Assembly: GCA_947589635.1 (NCBI GenBank)
Contig: CANQCC010000012.1
Coordinates: 1 to 20,809 of the forward strand
Reading direction: 5' to 3'
Length of the DNA stretch: 20,809 nt
Source: an uncultured Clostridia bacterium
GTDB lineage: Bacteria > Bacillota > Clostridia > Christensenellales > CAG-917
Each line of letters begins with the position of its first letter. The first letter of the stretch is position 1. The notes below the pieces were generated by a model. That model was not told the DNA's origin. It saw only the letters and a list, made by a program, of their open reading frames with translations, and did not search any database. The translations under genes were made by a program, and so were the position numbers. Positions 13,905 to 20,809 of this stretch are shown piece after piece.

Positions 13905-13970
13905 AAATATAACTATTTATATTGATAAATATATAGTTAGTAATATATCATTAATATGTATGGAGGAAAA

Positions 13971-15881
13971 ATGGCTGACGAAGTTAAACACAGTTATGAC
14001 GCCGGCGATATACAGGTGCTCGAAGGGCTGGATCCCGTCCGCAAACGCCCGGGCATGTACATCGGCTCCACGGACACCAGGGGCTTGCATCATCTCGTGA
14101 CCGAGGTGGTGGACAACTCCATTGACGAGGCTCTCGCGGGCTTCTGCACGCATATCACGGTGGAGATTTTAAGCGACGGCGCGGTGCGCGTTACGGACAA
14201 CGGGCGCGGCATTCCGACGGGCATTATCGAAAAAGAGGGCAAATCCGCGGTAGAGGTCGTGCTTACAAAGCTGCATGCGGGCGGCAAGTTCGGCAGCGGC
14301 GGCTACAAGATATCGGGCGGTCTGCACGGCGTGGGCGTATCCTGCGTCAACGCGCTTTCGGAGTGGCTTGTTGCGGAGGTCAGACAGGGCGGCAAGCTTT
14401 ATCGCATTCGGTTCAATCGCGGCGTAGCGGAGCGGCCTCTTGCGGTCGTAGGCGAGGCGGAGGGCTCCGGCACGACGATAACCTTCTATCCCGACAGCGA
14501 GATATTTGAGACGCTTGAATTCAACTATGACACCATGAAGGCGCGCTTGAGGGAGCTTGCCTACCTCAACAAAGGGCTCACGATAGACATCTCGGACGAG
14601 AGAGTTCAGCCCGCGCGCAGCGAGACGTTCTGCTATGAGGGCGGCATCGTGTCCTTCGTCGAGGAGATGAACAAGACCAAAGAGACCATCTTCCCCGAGG
14701 TCATCTACTTCGACGAGAAGTACGTTGACAGCGAGATAGAGGTCGCCATGCAATACAACGACAGCTATTCGGAGACAATTCTGGCGTTTGCAAACAACAT
14801 CAACACCGAGGAAGGCGGCACGCACCTCGACGGATTTAAGGCGGCTATAACCAAGATAATCAACGATTACGGCTCCAAGGCGGGCATACTCAAGGGCAGC
14901 GAGAAACTTAGCGGCGAGGACGTCAGAGAGGGCTTGACGGCGGTCATTTCCGTCAAACTTGCGGAGCCTCAGTTCGAAGGGCAGACAAAGACCAAACTTG
15001 GCAACAGCACGATGCGCTCGGCGGTGGCCAAGGGCGTGACGGAGGGCTTTGGCACGTACCTCGAGGAACACCCGCGCGAGGCAAAAGAGCTTGTGCTTAA
15101 AACCATAACCGCGCAGCGCGCGCGCGAGGCGGCGAGAATGGCAAGAGAAAGCGCAAGGCGCAAGAGCGCGCTTGAAAGCACTACGCTTCCCGGCAAACTT
15201 GCGGACTGCACGGACAAGAACCCCGAAAATTGCGAGATATACATCGTCGAGGGCGACTCGGCAGGCGGCAGCGCAAAGCAGGGGCGCGACAGGCGCTTCC
15301 AGGCGATACTTCCTCTTCGCGGCAAGATATTGAACGTGGAAAAGGCGGCGCTTCATCGCGTGCTTGAAAACGAGGAGATAAAGGCGATGATAACCGCGTT
15401 CGGCTGCGGCATAAACGCGGAATATGACGAGAGCAAGCTACGCTACAACCGCATAATCTGCATGACGGACGCGGATGTCGACGGCAGTCATATCCGCATA
15501 CTTATGCTGACCTTCCTCTTCCGCTTCATGCGCCCGCTTATAGAAAACGGACACGTATTTATTGCGCTTCCGCCTCTTTACAAGATCTCGAAAGGCAAGC
15601 AGGAGCAATATTTTTACGACGACGACAGCCTGAACGCCTATTATGAGGAGTTTGGCCGCAAGAGCGGCGAGCTGCAGCGCTATAAGGGCCTTGGCGAGAT
15701 GAACCCCGAACAGCTTTGGGAGACGACTATGGACCCGCAAAACCGCACGCTTCTTAAGGTCACGATGGACGACGCGATAGAGGCGGACAGACTGTTCTCC
15801 ATCCTCATGGGCGAACAGCCCGAACTCAGGCGCGAGTTTATAGAGCAAAACGCAAAACTCGTCACCGACCTCGACGTGTAA
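13971..15881 (+). CDS. gyrB: DNA gyrase subunit B
   Basis: 636 aa, the short Gram-positive form without the ~165-aa insert of proteobacterial GyrB. The ATPase (GHKL) domain shows EVVDNSIDEALAG, VTDNGRGIPTGI and GGLHGVGVSCVNALS; the TOPRIM domain shows EGDSAGGSAKQGRDRRFQ, PLRGKILNVEKA and DADVDGSHIR; the C-terminus has QRYKGLGEMNPEQLWETTM. With GyrA it forms the A2B2 enzyme that adds negative supercoils. The ATG at 13971 is used because GGAGG lies 4 nt upstream; ATGs at 13956 and 13960 overlap or precede that site. ParE was considered but the adjacent gyrA and origin context favour GyrB. It is followed by gyrA after 12 nt. Confidence 0.96.
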   Translation: MADEVKHSYDAGDIQVLEGLDPVRKRPGMYIGSTDTRGLHHLVTEVVDNSIDEALAGFCTHITVEILSDGAVRVTDNGRGIPTGIIEKEGKSAVEVVLTKLHAGGKFGSGGYKISGGLHGVGVSCVNALSEWLVAEVRQGGKLYRIRFNRGVAERPLAVVGEAEGSGTTITFYPDSEIFETLEFNYDTMKARLRELAYLNKGLTIDISDERVQPARSETFCYEGGIVSFVEEMNKTKETIFPEVIYFDEKYVDSEIEVAMQYNDSYSETILAFANNINTEEGGTHLDGFKAAITKIINDYGSKAGILKGSEKLSGEDVREGLTAVISVKLAEPQFEGQTKTKLGNSTMRSAVAKGVTEGFGTYLEEHPREAKELVLKTITAQRAREAARMARESARRKSALESTTLPGKLADCTDKNPENCEIYIVEGDSAGGSAKQGRDRRFQAILPLRGKILNVEKAALHRVLENEEIKAMITAFGCGINAEYDESKLRYNRIICMTDADVDGSHIRILMLTFLFRFMRPLIENGHVFIALPPLYKISKGKQEQYFYDDDSLNAYYEEFGRKSGELQRYKGLGEMNPEQLWETTMDPQNRTLLKVTMDDAIEADRLFSILMGEQPELRREFIEQNAKLVTDLDV

Positions 15882-15893
15882 CAGGAGGCAGTT

Positions 15894-18428
15894 ATGGCAA
15901 ATATAAGAGACGACAAAAACAACGAATATATTCAGCACATAGCCAATTCCACCGTCAAGGACGTGGAAATAAACGGCGAACTTAAAAAGTCCTTCATAGC
16001 CTACGCTATGGCGGTCAACGTATCGCGTGCCATACCCGACGTGCGCGACGGACTTAAGCCCGTGCACAGGCGCATACTTTACGCGATGAGCGAGCTTGGC
16101 CTGACCCCCGATAAGCCGTACAGAAAGTGCGCTATGGTCGTCGGCGAAGTGCTCGGCAAATATCATCCGCACGGCGACAGCTCCGTGTACGACGCGCTTG
16201 TAAGATTGGCGCAGGACTTTTCGATAAGATGTCCTCTTGTGGACGGGCACGGCAACTTCGGCTCCGTAGACGGCGATCCGGCGGCGGCATACCGCTATAC
16301 CGAGGCGAGACTCAGCAAGATAGCGCTTGAGATGACCCGCGACATAGACAAGAAGACGGTCGATTTTTATCCCAACTTCGACGACACGCGCGAACAGCCC
16401 ACGGTGTTGCCTTCCCGCTTCCCGAATCTGCTTGTAAACGGCTCTGACGGCATAGCGGTGGGCATGGCGACGTCTATCCCGCCGCACAACCTCGGCGAGG
16501 TCATAGACGCGACTGTGGCGCTTCTGAACGATCCCGAAATCACCGTGGACGACCTGATGGCCTACATTCCCGCGCCCGACTTCCCGACCGGAGCGCTGAT
16601 CCTCGGCAGAAACATGATAAAGCAGGCGTATCGCACGGGCCGCGGCGCCGCGATAATCCGCGCAAAAGCGGAGATAGAAGAGATGGCAAACGGCAAAAGC
16701 CGCATCGTCGTCACCGAGATCCCCTATCAGGTCAATAAGGCGAAACTTATCGAAAACATCGCCGACCAGGTCAAAGATAAGCGCCTCGAGGGCATAAGCG
16801 ACCTCCGCGAGGAGACCGACCGCCACGGCATGCGCATAGTCATCGAGCTTAAGAAGGACGCCAACGCGCAGGTGGTGCTCAACCAGCTGTACAAGCAGAC
16901 CGCCATGCAGACGACGTTCAGCATGATAATGCTCGCGCTTGTGGACGGAGTGCCGCGCGTGCTCAACCTCAAGCAGATACTCGAAAGCTACGTAGCGCAC
17001 CAGAAGGACGTCATAGTGCGCCGCACCCGTTTCGATCTTGAGAAGGCGCAGGAAAGACAGCACATCTTGCTCGGCTTGCACATCGCGCTTGAAAATATAG
17101 ACGCCATTGTGGAATTGCTCAAAAAATCGCGCGATCGCCAGGACGCCATGACGCGCCTGATGGAGAGTTACGCTTTGAGCGACAGACAGGCCGCGGCGAT
17201 CCTCGATATGCGCTTGCAGCGCCTCACGGGGCTCGAGGTGGAGAAGATAGAGCAGGAGCTTGCCGACCTCGGCAAACAAATAGAATATTTCAACCTCGTG
17301 CTGTCCAGCGACGAAGAGGTCAAGGCGATAATAATCCGCGAGATAACCGAGATCAAGGCGCAATACAACACCCCGCGCATGTCCGAGCTGACCTATGATT
17401 ACGGCGACATCGACATAGAGGACCTCATCGAGCAGGAAGACGTCGTGATATCCATGACGCACGGCGGATATATCAAGCGCATCCCCGTAAGCGAATACAA
17501 GGCGCAGCACCGCGGCGGCGTGGGCGTCACCGGCCATAAGGCGAAGGACGAGGACTTTGTGGAGAATATCTTCACGTCCAACACGCACGAAAGACTTATG
17601 TTCTTCACCAACTTCGGCAAGACCTTCACGCTTAAGGCGTACGAGATCCCCGAAGCAACCCGCAACGCGCGCGGCAGAGCTGCGGTCAACTTGCTGCAAC
17701 TTGAGCAGGGCGAAAAGATAAAGACCATCATCCGCATGCCGGAAGAAAAAGAGGGCAAATTCCTTGTGCTCGCCACAAGAAACGGCCTCATCAAAAAGAC
17801 CCCTCTCGAGGAGTACGACTCCATAAAGAAGAACGGCAAGATCGCAATAAAATTCAACGAAGACGACGAGCTGCTTGACGCCATGATCACAAACGGCGAC
17901 AGCGAATTGCTCATCGCAAGCAGCGAGGGATATTCCATCCACTTCCACGAAAGCTGCATCCGCCCGATGGGCAGGACGGCTATGGGCGTCAAGGCGATGA
18001 ACCTCGCGGAGGGCGCGACGCTTGTGGCTTGCACCGCGGTGCACGCAGGCGACGACATCCTCACCGTGACCGCAAACGGATACGGCAAGCGCAGCGACAT
18101 CTCCGACTACCCACTGCAAGGCAGGGCAGGCAAGGGCGTCAAAGCGGGCGTGTTTAACGAAAGGACGGGCAACCTCATCGGCCTAGCGGTCATCCCCGCC
18201 GAAACCGACGTCATGATGATAACCGACGCGGGCATCATAATAAGAGTGAACGGCGCGGAAATCAGCAAGATAGGCCGCAATACCCAGGGCGTGCGCATAA
18301 TGAAGCTTAAGGACGACAAGATGACGGTCAAAGCCATCGCGCTCACTCCCCATGAGGACGAGCAAAACGAGAGCGAAGCTGCGGACGGCGAAACCCCCAC
18401 GGCGGAAACCCCCGAAGCGGAAGCATAA
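15894..18428 (+). CDS. gyrA: DNA gyrase subunit A
   Basis: 844 aa. The breakage-reunion domain includes GLKPVHRRILYAM, the quinolone-pocket segment HPHGDSSVYDAL (S96 and D100 match E. coli S83 and D87, both sensitive-type residues) and AAYRYTEARL with catalytic Tyr135. The coiled-coil gate and the beta-pinwheel C-terminal domain follow. The GyrA box is QHRGGVG rather than QRRGGKG, keeping the RGG core. The protein ends in an acidic, Thr/Pro/Ala-rich tail (from about 820) of a kind known to tune supercoiling in some species. AGGAGG precedes the ATG by 5 nt. It is co-transcribed with gyrB and followed by a strong terminator. Confidence 0.96.
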   Translation: MANIRDDKNNEYIQHIANSTVKDVEINGELKKSFIAYAMAVNVSRAIPDVRDGLKPVHRRILYAMSELGLTPDKPYRKCAMVVGEVLGKYHPHGDSSVYDALVRLAQDFSIRCPLVDGHGNFGSVDGDPAAAYRYTEARLSKIALEMTRDIDKKTVDFYPNFDDTREQPTVLPSRFPNLLVNGSDGIAVGMATSIPPHNLGEVIDATVALLNDPEITVDDLMAYIPAPDFPTGALILGRNMIKQAYRTGRGAAIIRAKAEIEEMANGKSRIVVTEIPYQVNKAKLIENIADQVKDKRLEGISDLREETDRHGMRIVIELKKDANAQVVLNQLYKQTAMQTTFSMIMLALVDGVPRVLNLKQILESYVAHQKDVIVRRTRFDLEKAQERQHILLGLHIALENIDAIVELLKKSRDRQDAMTRLMESYALSDRQAAAILDMRLQRLTGLEVEKIEQELADLGKQIEYFNLVLSSDEEVKAIIIREITEIKAQYNTPRMSELTYDYGDIDIEDLIEQEDVVISMTHGGYIKRIPVSEYKAQHRGGVGVTGHKAKDEDFVENIFTSNTHERLMFFTNFGKTFTLKAYEIPEATRNARGRAAVNLLQLEQGEKIKTIIRMPEEKEGKFLVLATRNGLIKKTPLEEYDSIKKNGKIAIKFNEDDELLDAMITNGDSELLIASSEGYSIHFHESCIRPMGRTAMGVKAMNLAEGATLVACTAVHAGDDILTVTANGYGKRSDISDYPLQGRAGKGVKAGVFNERTGNLIGLAVIPAETDVMMITDAGIIIRVNGAEISKIGRNTQGVRIMKLKDDKMTVKAIALTPHEDEQNESEAADGETPTAETPEAEA

Positions 18429-18503
18429 CCTCCCGCCAACAGGCGCAAAACCACAGCCGCTTTCAAACAAACGAAAGCGCCAACGAACACCCAAAACTTA
18501 CCC

Positions 18504-18532
18504 AAAAAGGCGGGACAAACTCCCGCCTTTTT
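18504..18532 (+). terminator. gyrBA terminator
   Basis: A perfect 12-bp stem AAAAAGGCGGGA / TCCCGCCTTTTT around a 5-nt loop, ending in a T-run. A smaller hairpin CGCTTTC / GAAAGCG lies before it at 18458-18479. Confidence 0.93.
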
Positions 18533-18706
18533 CATACAAAACAAAACGAAAAACCGAAACAAGATATCAACAGAAAGCAGAGTTTAACCTATCAAAACAA
18601 ACAGATAAAATATCGATTGCGTGAAATATAAGCGTGGTTGTGAGGAGGGAAAAACACAAAACATAACGCAATCTATGTCCGTCCGCGTATAAGAAAGCAC
18701 GACAAA
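18533..18706. other. Gene-free spacer with a long-range stem
   Basis: No gene is supported. GATTGCGT (18615-18622) can pair with ACGCAATC (18666-18673), enclosing a GGAGGGA sequence that has no start codon at useful distance. It could be the remnant of a lost gene or a small structured element. Confidence 0.4.
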
Positions 18707-18925
18707 GTTTGCGTTAAGCTCGGACTATACTAACGCAAAAATCAAGTTCTCCCGCATGGATTATGACCATTTACAAACCCAAAAACGCGAGTTATGGCAA
18801 GAATTTGCCGAGCTCGCGTTTTTAGCACGGGTTTGCAAAGGGCGTAACGCCCTTTGCCGAGGGTGAGGGGCGAGCAGCCCCGCGCACAATAATATCCTCG
18901 CAAAATCGCTATGCAATTTTGCGGG
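18707..18925 (+). repeat. Structured dispersed repeat, copy 2
   Basis: Second copy of the element at 8-238, same orientation. Here the first inverted repeat is perfect: TTTGCGTTA (18708-18716) / TAACGCAAA (18731-18739). The long stem is CAAACCC plus AAAAACGCGAG (18774-18791) with CTCGCGTTTTT (18813-18823) and GGGTTTG (18829-18835), and inner GGCAA / TTGCC. The 10-bp palindrome is at 18836-18856. The GGGG-CGAGCAG-CCCC hairpin (18867-18881) differs from copy 1 by paired changes. The last hairpin is CGCAAAAT / ATTTTGCG (18899-18923). It ends 6 bp before the glucosidase promoter, as copy 1 ends just before the permease promoter. Confidence 0.87.
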
Positions 18926-18931
18926 TGGCTC

Positions 18932-18960
18932 TTGAAATATTTGATTATAGGCGTTATTAT
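18932..18960 (+). promoter_or_regulatory. Promoter of the glucosidase gene
   Basis: TTGAAA (18932-18937), 17-bp spacer, TATTAT (18955-18960). The leader is about 34 nt and contains GGGGG, 5 nt before the ATG. A TATAAT at 18966-18971 with a 19-bp spacer to TTGATT is a weaker alternative. Confidence 0.6.
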
Positions 18961-19000
18961 AGTAATATAATACCGGGCCTAAGGGGCACAGGGGGTTTTT

Positions 19001-20689
19001 ATGGAAGAGAGGAAATGGTTCAGAGAGATGACCATGTATCAGGTATGGCCGCGCTCGTTCAAGGACGGCAACGGCGACGGGATAGGCGACATCAAGGGCA
19101 TAATGAGCAAGCTTGATTACATCAAGAGTCTTGGTGCGGACGCGATCTGGTTTTCGCCGCTGTACGTATCTCCGCAGGCGGACTACGGGTATGACATAGC
19201 GGATTATCGCGACATCAATCCGGAATACGGCACGCTTGACGAGTTCAAGGAGCTGCTTAACGCGGCGCACGAACGCGGGTTGAAGGTGGTTATGGACCTT
19301 GTCATCAATCACACTTCCGATCAGCACGAGTGGTTCAAGAAGAGCGTACAGCGCATAGAACCCTACACGGATTTTTACATCTGGCGGGACGGCAAGGGCA
19401 AGGGCGGAAAGCGCCCGCCCAACAACTGGATGTCCACATTCCCGGGCTCGGCGTGGGAATACGTGCCCGAAAGGGGGCAATATTATTTACATCTTTACGC
19501 GAAGGAGCAGCCCGACCTCAACCATGACAATCCTGCGGTGCGCGAGGCGATAAAGGACGTCATGCGCTATTGGCTCGATATGGGCGTAGACGGCTTCAGG
19601 GAGGACGTCATCACGCAGATAAGCAAGGCGGAAGGTTTGCCGAACGGGTGTCCGCTTATGCCCGCTTCCCGCGGAATGGAGCATTATAACAGCGGTCCGC
19701 ACATACACGAATATCTTGGCGAATATCGTCAGGTGTTGAAAGATTATGACGCGTTTCAGGTGGGTGAATCCCCCATGCTCAAGCCGGACAAGGCGCTTAC
19801 GTACGTCGTGGGAGAGGACAAGCAGCTGGACATGTGCATAGGCTTTCAGCATATGGAGGCGGACTGCTTTATCATCGGCTGGATCTGGCATCCGTTCAGT
19901 CTGAGGAAGCTGAAGAAGGTATACGACAATTGGCAGACCAAGCTGTACGGAAAGGGCTGGAACGCTAACTATCTTGAAAATCACGATCAGCCGCGCACGA
20001 TATCCCGCTACGGCAGCGAGAAGTATCGCGTGGAAAGCGGTAAGGCGCTTGCCATTATGTATTCTTTCTTAAGCGGCACTCAGTTTGTGTATCAGGGGCA
20101 GGAGATAGGCATGACCTGCCCGCACTTCGACAACTACCCCGAGGGCAGCGATCCGTGGAAGCAGTTTAAGGACGTGTCCACTTTCTGCGTGCGCGACCTC
20201 ATGCACAAATTCGGGTTTTCGTATAAGCGCATCCTGAAGATAGCGCACTACGCCGCCCGCGACTGCGCCCGCACGCCCGTGCAGTGGGACGCGACAAAGA
20301 ACGCCGGCTTCAGCGAGGCGGAGCCCTGGTATTTTGTAAACCCCAACTATACCGAGGTAAATGTCGAAGCCGCCGAGCGCGACCCGAACAGCCTGCTGCA
20401 TTTCTACCGCAAGGTGATCGCCCTGCGCAAGCAATATAAGGACGCCGCCGTCTACGGCAAATTTGTCATCCATCTTAAAGGCGACCCGCATCTGTTCGTC
20501 TACGACAAGATCGCCGACGACGGATCCAAACTGACTGTCATCCTCAACCTCAGCGAAAAGACCGTCTCCTCTTCGAAGATCAAAAAGTATATACCCGACG
20601 GCGCGCAGGAGCTCCTCTCCGTATATGATGGAGAGATGGAGGGGAAGGTGATGAGGCCCTACGAAGGCAAACTCTTCTACAGCAAGTAA
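19001..20689 (+). CDS. GH13 alpha-glucosidase, oligo-1,6-glucosidase type
   Basis: 562 aa, a cytoplasmic enzyme (no signal peptide) of glycoside hydrolase family 13, subfamily 31 type. It starts with the family pattern MYQVWPRSFKDGNGDGIGDI. Conserved regions are DLVINHTS (I), GVDGFREDVI with the Asp nucleophile (II), QVGESPM with the Glu acid/base (III), ENHDQPR with the transition-state Asp (IV), and QPDLNHDNP (V; His replaces the usual Trp). A Val straight after the nucleophile is the residue linked to alpha-1,6 specificity, while maltases carry Thr or Ala, so isomaltose and isomalto-oligosaccharides are likely substrates; this is inferred from one position. A malL-like name would fit, but no sugar transporter is nearby to confirm it. 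Confidence 0.92.
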   Translation: MEERKWFREMTMYQVWPRSFKDGNGDGIGDIKGIMSKLDYIKSLGADAIWFSPLYVSPQADYGYDIADYRDINPEYGTLDEFKELLNAAHERGLKVVMDLVINHTSDQHEWFKKSVQRIEPYTDFYIWRDGKGKGGKRPPNNWMSTFPGSAWEYVPERGQYYLHLYAKEQPDLNHDNPAVREAIKDVMRYWLDMGVDGFREDVITQISKAEGLPNGCPLMPASRGMEHYNSGPHIHEYLGEYRQVLKDYDAFQVGESPMLKPDKALTYVVGEDKQLDMCIGFQHMEADCFIIGWIWHPFSLRKLKKVYDNWQTKLYGKGWNANYLENHDQPRTISRYGSEKYRVESGKALAIMYSFLSGTQFVYQGQEIGMTCPHFDNYPEGSDPWKQFKDVSTFCVRDLMHKFGFSYKRILKIAHYAARDCARTPVQWDATKNAGFSEAEPWYFVNPNYTEVNVEAAERDPNSLLHFYRKVIALRKQYKDAAVYGKFVIHLKGDPHLFVYDKIADDGSKLTVILNLSEKTVSSSKIKKYIPDGAQELLSVYDGEMEGKVMRPYEGKLFYSK

Positions 20690-20809
20690 AACCGTCTGTA
20701 CGGGCGATATACTTCGTCAAAGCCCATTTTGCTCAGGTCACGTACGATAAAGTACGCTCGACCCTCGCAAAATGGGCTTTTCCTTGTCTCTCATCCCGTA
20801 CAGACGGTT
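20690..20809. repeat. 120-bp three-tier inverted repeat after the glucosidase gene
   Basis: Outer 15-bp arms at 20690-20704 (AACCGTCTGTACGGG) and 20795-20809; middle 14-bp arms at 20719-20732 (AAAGCCCATTTTGC) and 20767-20780; inner GGTC/GACC (20736-20739, 20760-20763) and CGTAC/GTACG (20741-20745, 20752-20756). All arms are perfect. It begins one base after the stop codon. It may act as a terminator, but its size and symmetry suggest a small non-coding repeat element; the window ends at its last base. Confidence 0.88.

Noticed and set aside
13801..14100. 99-codon frame with GGAGG near its beginning
   Set aside because: The GGAGG is inside the frame with no start codon behind it, and the frame overlaps the gyrB promoter and start.
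14169..15356. 395-codon minus-strand frame over gyrB
   Set aside because: Shadow of gyrB with an Arg/Ala/Val-rich, non-protein-like composition.
16150..16300. Quinolone-resistance substitutions in GyrA
   Set aside because: The positions matching E. coli S83 and D87 carry Ser and Asp, the sensitive-type residues.
15438..18119. 893-codon open frame on the minus strand across gyrB-gyrA
   Set aside because: It is antisense to two clearly conserved genes, has no domain signature or start signals, and arises from the codon use of the plus strand.

Overview
The window is a chromosomal replication-origin neighbourhood from a bacterium that looks like an uncultured member of the Bacillota (Clostridia-like). 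The evidence is a Gram-positive-type GyrB without the proteobacterial insert, near-consensus parS sites, low-to-mid GC with strong TTGnnn-17-TATnAT promoters, GGAGG ribosome sites, and a thermolysin-type protease with InlB-like repeats. No rRNA or tRNA gene, CRISPR array, transposase or phage gene was seen. The genus cannot be read from the sequence alone.

Layout, left to right: a structured ~230-bp dispersed repeat (copy 1); a two-part metal/arsenite-type permease (+); a DnaA-box cluster; dnaN (+); a bidirectional terminator; a small Cys-rich protein and a start-less ORF (-); a membrane-anchored M4 metalloprotease (-); dnaA (-); recF (+, divergent from dnaA); parB and parA (- operon, parA first); rsmG (-); mtnN (+); about 2.2 kb without convincing genes; gyrB-gyrA (+ operon); copy 2 of the dispersed repeat; a GH13 oligo-1,6-glucosidase-like gene (+); and a 120-bp three-tier inverted repeat at the right edge.

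The genes are the usual origin-linked set: initiator, sliding clamp, RecF, ParAB, RsmG and gyrase. The classical dnaA-dnaN-recF-gyrBA order is broken, however. dnaA is inverted and separated from dnaN by a surface protease, recF fires divergently from dnaA, and gyrBA lies beyond parAB. The non-coding block at 11.7-13.97 kb is the best candidate for oriC plus centromere. It has two perfect and two degenerate parS sites and one perfect and two near-perfect DnaA boxes. It also has AT-rich iteron-like repeats, a nested inverted repeat, and a switch in base skew (C/A-rich to G/T-rich on the + strand) close to the first parS site at about 12.45 kb.

The most unexpected regulatory pattern concerns translation starts. 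Five genes (the permease, dnaA, recF, parA, rsmG) have a -10 box only 6-10 nt before the start codon and no Shine-Dalgarno sequence, which predicts leaderless or nearly leaderless mRNAs. Their neighbours (dnaN, the protease, parB, mtnN, gyrB, gyrA, the glucosidase) have ordinary ribosome binding sites. The second strong observation is the dispersed repeat. Its two copies share five hairpins, and one stem shows paired substitutions between copies, as expected of a structured RNA or a maintained DNA hairpin.
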